Part shown: one piece after another, positions 58,301 to 64,000 of the stretch | Layout of the letters: each line of letters opens with the position of its first letter | Numbering within the stretch: position 1 is the first letter of the stretch | Assembly (NCBI RefSeq): GCF_024362695.1 | Contig: NC_065408.1 | Span: 14,012,001-14,076,000 of the forward strand | Length of the DNA stretch: 64,000 bases | From: Pectinophora gossypiella | Taxonomy: Eukaryota; Arthropoda; Insecta; Lepidoptera; Gelechiidae | Direction: 5' to 3' | The notes under the pieces: model-generated | Databases searched by the model: none | Told to the model about the DNA's origin: nothing | The model's input: the letters and a program-made list of their open reading frames with translations, nothing else | Program-made: the position numbers and the translations under genes

Positions 58301-58449
58301 TTTTGTCGATTGGTGCTAATATCTGAACCCAAATAAGTCGTGTCGTTCCGTCAATATACGAACAAAATCACATGCCACACATGTTAGGGGAAAAAACCCT
58401 GCATGTATCGACTATTTTCTCGTTCAAGAAACGACTAAAAGATATACGT

Positions 58450-58778
58450 ATAAACTGCCTATATACGTCCCACTGCTGGGCACAGGCCTCCCCTCAATCA
58501 ACCAGAGGGGGTATGGAGCATACTCCACCACGCAGCTCCAATGCGGGTTGGTGGAGGTGTTTTAACGGCTAATAGCCGGGATCAGCGGCTTAAAGTGCCC
58601 TCCGAAGCACGGAATCATCTTTACTTTTTTGGACAATCAGGTGATTCAAGCCTGAAAAGTCGTTACCAAACAAAGGACAGTCTCACAAAGTGATTTCGAC
58701 AAAGTCCCCATCGGGAATCGAACCCGGACATCCAGATCGTGAGCCTAACGCTCTAACCACTAGACCACGGAGGCTGGT
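58450..58778 (-). mobile_element. tRNA-derived SINE, second tail type, near-complete
   Basis: The minus-strand head at 58700-58778 has A and B boxes (plus strand GGAATCGAACCCGGACATCC and CCACTAGACCACGGAGGC). The tail has CCCACTGCTGGGCACAGGCC. Fragments of the same tail occur at 1428-1492 and 25430-25510. Confidence 0.75.
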
Positions 58779-58890
58779 AAAAGATATACATCTCGTGCCA
58801 TCAAAAAGAGACTTTAATAGTTTGTCACTAGCTGCCTCATTACAAAACAAAGTGAAAATTGTGGGAGGGGGCATGATGAAAACGATTATA

Positions 58891-59089
58891 CAGGGTGTTA
58901 GTGATATATACTGAGGGGGATGAGTCCGACCATGATTCTGAGTTGATATCAAGTGGAATTTTTTGTTGCAAAAGTATGGAAATGAAAATAATTAAAGAAA
59001 ACCTTAAATTTTCATGACTTTTCCGACAGGAAATTCCACTTGATATCAATTCAGAAACATGGCCTAAATAGTCCCCCCAAAGTTCTCTG
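58891..59089. mobile_element. MITE family B, copy 7
   Basis: 199 bp. Left CAGGGTGTTAG after TA; right decayed CTCTG before TA. Internal AAGTGGAATTTT and its inverse. Confidence 0.65.
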
Positions 59090-59299
59090 TACAATCAGCA
59101 AGTAATGACACTTATTACTAATTTGGTCTAGAGAAGTAGGTATATTCGTCTTTAACGTATAAAAAACTAAAAATAAAACAAATTAAATGTGTAAGTCTAA
59201 CTAACCTAACCCTTACATACCACCATTGAAAAATCCAGTCCCTAGAATGCTGTGTGCATTGAGGTTAATAGTCTGGAAATAGTAAAGAATGATTAAACA

Positions 59300-60150
59300 G
59301 TTTCAATTCTCATGTTGCGGCGTTGGTTGCGGGCTATTGTATTTTGACGTGTTTTGACGGGAGTAAAAATTACGAGCGAGCTTATGGGTCCTGCGTCCTT
59401 CCTTTTCTTTGCTAAAGTCCGGTTTATACATGCTATGGTGTCGGAGCATTTTTGAGGTTTCATCATAATATAAGCCCATGACGTTCAGATCCAAAAATTG
59501 CATAAGTAATGGGCGTATCCCAAAATATTCCTTGTCCATAATCTCACATTCCCATAATGTGTTCTGGTTTGGTTCTGGTTCCAAAATGTCCCATTATCAA
59601 AATGCCAATTCCCCAATATGTCGTTAAAAATTATGAGTGTACTACTAAAGCCAATGCTATATATTTTTTATAATTTAAGGTTTTATTCGCACCTTGAAAC
59701 TTACGTACATACTTACCTACATTAATGCATTGTCGGAATAAAGAAGTGTCGGATTTCCATATTGCCGAAGTAAAATCTTGTCGGATAACAGTTCGTCGGA
59801 CTTCAGTTTTTAATCCAAATTAATTTAATCCATTTACATGGAAAACACGTTAACTATTCATTTCACTAGGTATTCCGTTAAATCGATGGAACTGTTTAAA
59901 ACACGATTGTTGTAACGATTCAATCAGTGTGGTATAGACCTTAAACAAACATACCAAGCCATAGAGTAGAGAGTAAAGTGATTCTTCTTTTTTAAGTTAT
60001 ATTCTCCATTCTGTTTCTAAAGTAGGTAGGTACGATCCCTTCTTTCCCGAGGTCCACCTATTTAGTTCACCTGGCGGACCACGGGAAAACATATTCTTCC
60101 GTGGTCCACCTGCTACTCACGCAAATTATTTTTATTAAAAAGATAACCTA
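59300..60150. other. Unassigned region with a short-word array
   Basis: 59303-59584 has a 93-codon minus-strand frame with no recognised similarity. 59590-59810 repeats TGTCGGA-type words at irregular spacing. No gene can be supported. Confidence 0.4.
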
Positions 60151-60260
60151 TTCAAAGGCCACTTCCTTGAATTCCCTATAAGACACGACGGTAACCTTTT
60201 CTTTAATCTGTTCCATGTAAGCTCTTCTTGGTCTTCCCCTTCCTCTCTTTCCATACCACG
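60150..60260 (-). mobile_element. RTE-like LINE scrap, family 1
   Basis: Reverse-strand residues GKRGRGRPRRAYMEQIKEKV match the fragments at 39960-40275 and 40912-41030. Confidence 0.6.
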
Positions 60261-60546
60261 AGAGATATATATATATCTCTCTTCTTTATAAATTTAAACA
60301 GCGTGTATTATCATTAAGATAAATAATAATAAAAAAACAAATAATAATAAAATAGGTGTTTTATCAAAACCGGTTTAGTAGTTCATATAGTAGTTCATGG
60401 CGTAATGCTGAAATTATTAGGAATCTTGCGTTTTGACTATACTAATAGAGACTAAGAAGTCATTTTAATGTAATGAGGGTGACTATGCGCCGCCGCTTTG
60501 GATTGTGCTTAGTATTGTTTCAACCGTATTGTATGTGTAAGTGTAG

Positions 60547-61122
60547 GGTGTTAGTGACATCGTAACGAAAACTTTGAGGGATGAGTCAGTCAATGATAAT
60601 GAGTTTATAATATCAAGTGGAATTTTCCGTCGCATAAGTAAGAAACTATGATTATTATTATGATAATGGCCTCCATACTCCCTGCACTTGATTATTGACG
60701 ACAAAATTCACACAAGGCATGAGACTGCCCTCAAGACCATGCTCAAGTCCCTGTTTTTATATAAGAACTGTCACATTGACATGATCTTGAGGGCAGTCTC
60801 GAAGCTGAGATTACTTTATTAATATAACTCAAGTACGGCTTTGTAATAGACTACTCTGGGCGCCATCCCACTCGCGTCAGACAGAGTGCTGCGGGGCGGA
60901 AGGCAAGAGGGAAACCACTGCCCTATTTTTCCCTAAAACAGTAGCATGGAGAATGTTGCACCGACAAGAGCGTGGCTCTTAAATTAGTGATGAAGTAAGA
61001 AAATGAAAATAATAAAAAAAAACACTAATATTTTCATGAATTTTCCGAAAGGAAATGCAACTCAGAATCATGGTCTGATTCACCCCCTCAGTATTCGTTA
61101 CGGTGTCACTAACACTCTGTAT
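60547..61122. mobile_element. MITE family B interrupted by a LINE insertion
   Basis: Left part 60547-60645 and right part 60993-61122 form one family B element. The 347-bp insert 60646-60992 ends in LINE coding sequence (HRQERG, then stop and GTGATGA). AAGTAAGAAA is duplicated on both sides (60636-60645 and 60993-61002). Confidence 0.85.
60721..60800. repeat. 16-bp stem with 48-nt loop
   Basis: GAGACTGCCCTCAAGA at 60721-60736 is perfectly complementary to 60785-60800. It lies in the LINE insert of the MITE B copy. Confidence 0.6.
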
Positions 61123-61489
61123 ATGCTTCTGCCATAACATTGTATTTTGGAATACTTAATTATGAACCAGAGCAATGAAAAAAATAGGTAATTTTAATAT
61201 TAAAACTGTACAACGCTATCTATAAATGTTTTTGAGAAACAAACCCTAAAAAGTCCCTCATTGTATAACTAACATTTTTTTTTACATAGTTGACATACTG
61301 CAGTGGTGACACTTTCCTACTCTGTGGTTGTTTTGGAACTTTTTAATCTGCGAAGAGGCAATATGAGCTGCAATAAAGCTTGCACCCAATTATGTAGCCG
61401 TGAGAAAGTGGTGCGTTCAATGAAATAGTTCGCAGTAGCTTTCAATGATTAACAGCTTTGCTTAAACATACTGTAACAATACACTAGTT

Positions 61490-61600
61490 TCCAACCAGTC
61501 AAATCAATTACTTTTTAATAAACGTCAAAACACGAAATTACTATGGAATTTGTATGAAAAAGCACATTGTGACGTCATAGGAAAACTTTTTTTTTTACTT
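61490..61600 (-). repeat. Interspersed repeat F, inverted copy
   Basis: TAGTTTCCAACCAGTCAAAT, AAACGTCAAAACACGA and TGACGTCATAGG, inverse of the right part of 57180-57375. Confidence 0.5.
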
Positions 61601-62164
61601 CCTTGTAAGTGCCACATATTACTTTAACCGTTGCTAAGTTACCCGGGATCCAAGTGGAGCACCCGCCCTTAGAGCGTATCTGGTCGTTTCGTAGTGACCC
61701 ATGTATGGGTCACGAACGTATGGAGTTAGTCCGTCATGAACCGTATATGGGTCACTGTACTGTCAACGTGTTAATCGTTTGTGGGGCGGAAGTTGTTAAA
61801 AAAATTTTTGTTTGATTTGATTTTTTTGTTGTTATGTCAGTTGTAGGTACGATAATGGACTTTTATTCTCTAAAGGAGTACCATGTAATCAATGGATCAA
61901 CGGAATCAATGTAATAACTAAAGTAATTTTTAGTTAAGTTTATTTAAACAGTGTAACCGCTGCGTTTCCATGGCTACCAGATAACAACGCCGGGGGCCTA
62001 TTCCGTTGTCAATCAGAGCGTTTAGATATTCGATACTGCATCCGATTCCATTGCTTTCACATAGCGTTAGATACCAACTTTCCGACGTAGACGAATGGTA
62101 GGAAAGGAGAAAATATACCTTACAAGCGTACTGTTTAATTAAAATTAATGTCAATTTATACATA

Positions 62165-62450
62165 ATACAAGCTCACGATTATATCCTAATGGGGTAGTCA
62201 GAGGTACGTCCACCGTAAAATGAGAAGTACGGTCACGAGCATTAATATGTATACACTTTGGTACCATGTCACATTAACTTTTTTGACAAATTGAATTGTA
62301 AGTCTCACTAAATGTCAAATATGTTAGTGCGACAGAGTCCTAAAGTGTGTACATTATATTGCTCATGACTGTACCCAGCAACACCTCTATGTTAGACCAA
62401 CGTGAGGTGGTAGCCGTATCGCCATCTATGTATAATGGTCGAGCCAACTT
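62165..62450 (+). repeat. Repeat J interrupted by a MITE C
   Basis: 62165-62229 and 62372-62450 match 1505-1650 in order. The MITE at 62230-62371 sits between them. Confidence 0.55.
62230..62371 (+). mobile_element. MITE family C, copy 5
   Basis: 142 bp, ends CGGTCACGAGC and GCTCATGACTG, TA on both sides. Confidence 0.85.
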
Positions 62451-62659
62451 TATTAGTAAAAACTGCACTTAAGATATATAACTTCTACTTAAGAGGAAGT
62501 CTGAAAGTGGCGCCGGTCACTGAGAAATTGAGGAGCATCAGATTAGCATAGTATGGACATTTATTTATTTTATTTATTTACCTGGCGCCGGAGGGCTCAC
62601 TTACATCCACCTTTACAGGTTTATCCCAATGCGATAGTGTAGTAATACAAAAACAAGGC

Positions 62660-63130
62660 TTGAATTTTTTTACAGTCTATAAGACATGTAATGAGGAGGG
62701 ATGAAAGGCATATAACGAGGAAAGTTGTGAGTATGAATGTGGATGGATATAGGGGTAGGGGACGACCCAAGAGTGGATGGATTGCGTGGTACAGAGAGAT
62801 GACGACTGTGTTAAATATGGCAACCCTTTACTATAATGTCAAACTAGGTGACGTTTTACTTTTTCCTATTATCTCTCTGCAATTATGTCTGCCGTTCATA
62901 CATCGATAATTTATTATCTCTCAATGTAATCCAAGACCTCAGTACAATTCTTTTATATTTGTGACGTGTTAACAACAATAGTGTTTACAAAGACAATATA
63001 GTGTTCGTCTGTGAAGCCCTGCTGTTTTAATGCTTACACCCTCTGTCTCCATCAACCAGCTTTTATAGACTGAACCAAGAAGTCGGGTTGTTCCGACCCC
63101 AGCCAGGGTAGAATAAGGGCAAGGGGATGA
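62660..63130 (+). mobile_element. LINE 3' end, family 3
   Basis: 62690-62810 encodes MRRDERHITRKVVSMNVDGY and RGRGRPKSGWIAW. 63085-63130 has GTTCCGACCCCAGCCAGGGT and ATAAGGGCAAGGGGATGAT, the usual tail. The stretch between is diverged or inserted. Confidence 0.6.
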
Positions 63131-63881
63131 TATTTTTTTCCCTTAAGTTTAACTCCTCAATAATTTAAGCACCTTGAAATGACGCACATTCCCATAATAC
63201 ACTTACATGAGAAGGAAATAAAAGCTACACTCACAAGTTCCCACATACGTCGGAACTTGATAGACATATATATCGATGGATAAATAGATAAGGTAATGTG
63301 ATATTTTAATTACCTAACACTTCATATGTAATGGAGACGCAGTTACACATTATGCGAAACAGAGGTTCCCAAACTTTTTCTCTTCGCGGTGCACTTGCGG
63401 GTTAAGTATAATTATCCTCTCAAGGATTCTCCTAAGATCAATGATACTAGGCAAGTAGGTAGTCAAAACAATTAGGCGGTTATAACGCGACGCGGAGTCG
63501 TCTTCAGGTTTCTTCACGTTGTTTTACGCCTTTACAAAAGCTTAAGTGACGGTGAGCATCAGAATGACTGCCCAAAATGACAGATCAGCTTTAAAATATT
63601 ACTAACATCCAATACCTTTTAGCTACTATTTAATACCTTTGTATAGATATTTTCTACCTAATTAATAAATAAGAAAATTAATTTAAAAAATGGCCAGTCA
63701 TTCTGATGTCTGAATGACCACCCACATTTAGAATCTCCACAAAAAGGCCCCGAAATGTAATTTCGCCTACACACAAATTTAGTACCTATTCAGTACCTAA
63801 ACAAATATATATTTTTTTTAATTTTAAAACAACAAATAAAAAAATATGAGCAAAAAATGTTTTAACAAAAATGTTAATTGT
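63131..63881. other. AT-rich tail region
   Basis: No gene seen. A 16-18 bp inverted pair (GCATCAGAATGACTG near 63558 and CAGTCATTCTGATG near 63695) may be arms of a degraded MITE. Confidence 0.35.
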
Positions 63882-63999
63882 TTGTTTACAACTCAATTAT
63901 GCACATAATACAAATTATAAAAAAGGAACAAATGCAATAAAAGATTAATATGTCCCTTTTTTATAATTTGTATTATGTGCATAATTGAGTTGTAAACAA
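63882..63999. repeat. 49-bp near-perfect inverted repeat
   Basis: Arms 63882-63930 and 63951-63999 pair with one mismatch around a 20-nt loop. The window ends one base later, so any larger element is cut off. Confidence 0.85.
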
Positions 64000-64000
64000 T

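Noticed and set aside
59303..59584. 93-codon minus-strand frame as a novel small gene
   Set aside because: No recognised similarity, splice or promoter context, and the surrounding sequence is repeat-like; not supportable.
1..64000. CRISPR arrays, operons, prophage or bacterial defence loci
   Set aside because: The window has intron-containing animal genes and eukaryotic transposons; no spaced direct-repeat array is present.

Overview
The window is animal nuclear DNA. Its genes have GT-AG introns, it is AT-rich, and roughly half of it is short interspersed repeats. The repeats (tRNA-derived SINEs, RTE/Jockey-like LINE ends, Penelope-like pieces, TA-flanked MITEs) and the protein sequences point to a moth or butterfly. 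That assignment is inference from remembered sequence style, not a database match.

Five protein-coding genes could be assembled exon by exon with consistent phase. (1) Sec61 alpha, minus strand, 10 coding exons, 15630 down to 291, 476 residues. (2) TSR1, the pre-40S ribosome assembly factor, plus strand, 12 exons, 18101-26423, 785 residues. (3) A DNAJC14-type ER J-domain protein, minus strand, 9 exons, 43363 down to 30769, 849 residues. (4) A secreted catalase, plus strand, 2 exons, 46009-50204, 521 residues. (5) A second secreted catalase-like paralogue, minus strand, 2 exons, 55480 down to 53454, 515 residues. Sec61 alpha and TSR1 are divergent, TSR1 and DNAJC14 convergent, DNAJC14 and catalase 1 divergent, and the two catalases convergent. 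The first three are ER translocation, ribosome assembly and ER chaperone genes; the catalase pair is a local duplication. I see no evidence that the five form one pathway.

Most other sequence is transposon-derived. A DNA transposon of about 6 kb with a decayed transposase fills Sec61 alpha intron 9. TSR1 introns carry three members of a MITE family with 3-bp target duplications. DNAJC14 introns hold several LINE 3' ends and a compact Penelope-like element with 145-bp inverted arms. The region from 55.5 to 64 kb has no recognisable host gene and is a patchwork of SINEs, MITEs and LINE tails.

The most interesting points are: both catalases lack the distal-pocket Asn thought essential for peroxide turnover; a repeat abuts the start codon of the second catalase; inverted Penelope arms flank one DNAJC14 exon; a SINE has a tRNA-like plus 5S-rRNA-like head; and several nested insertions give clean target duplications. 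I found no convincing new multi-gene system.
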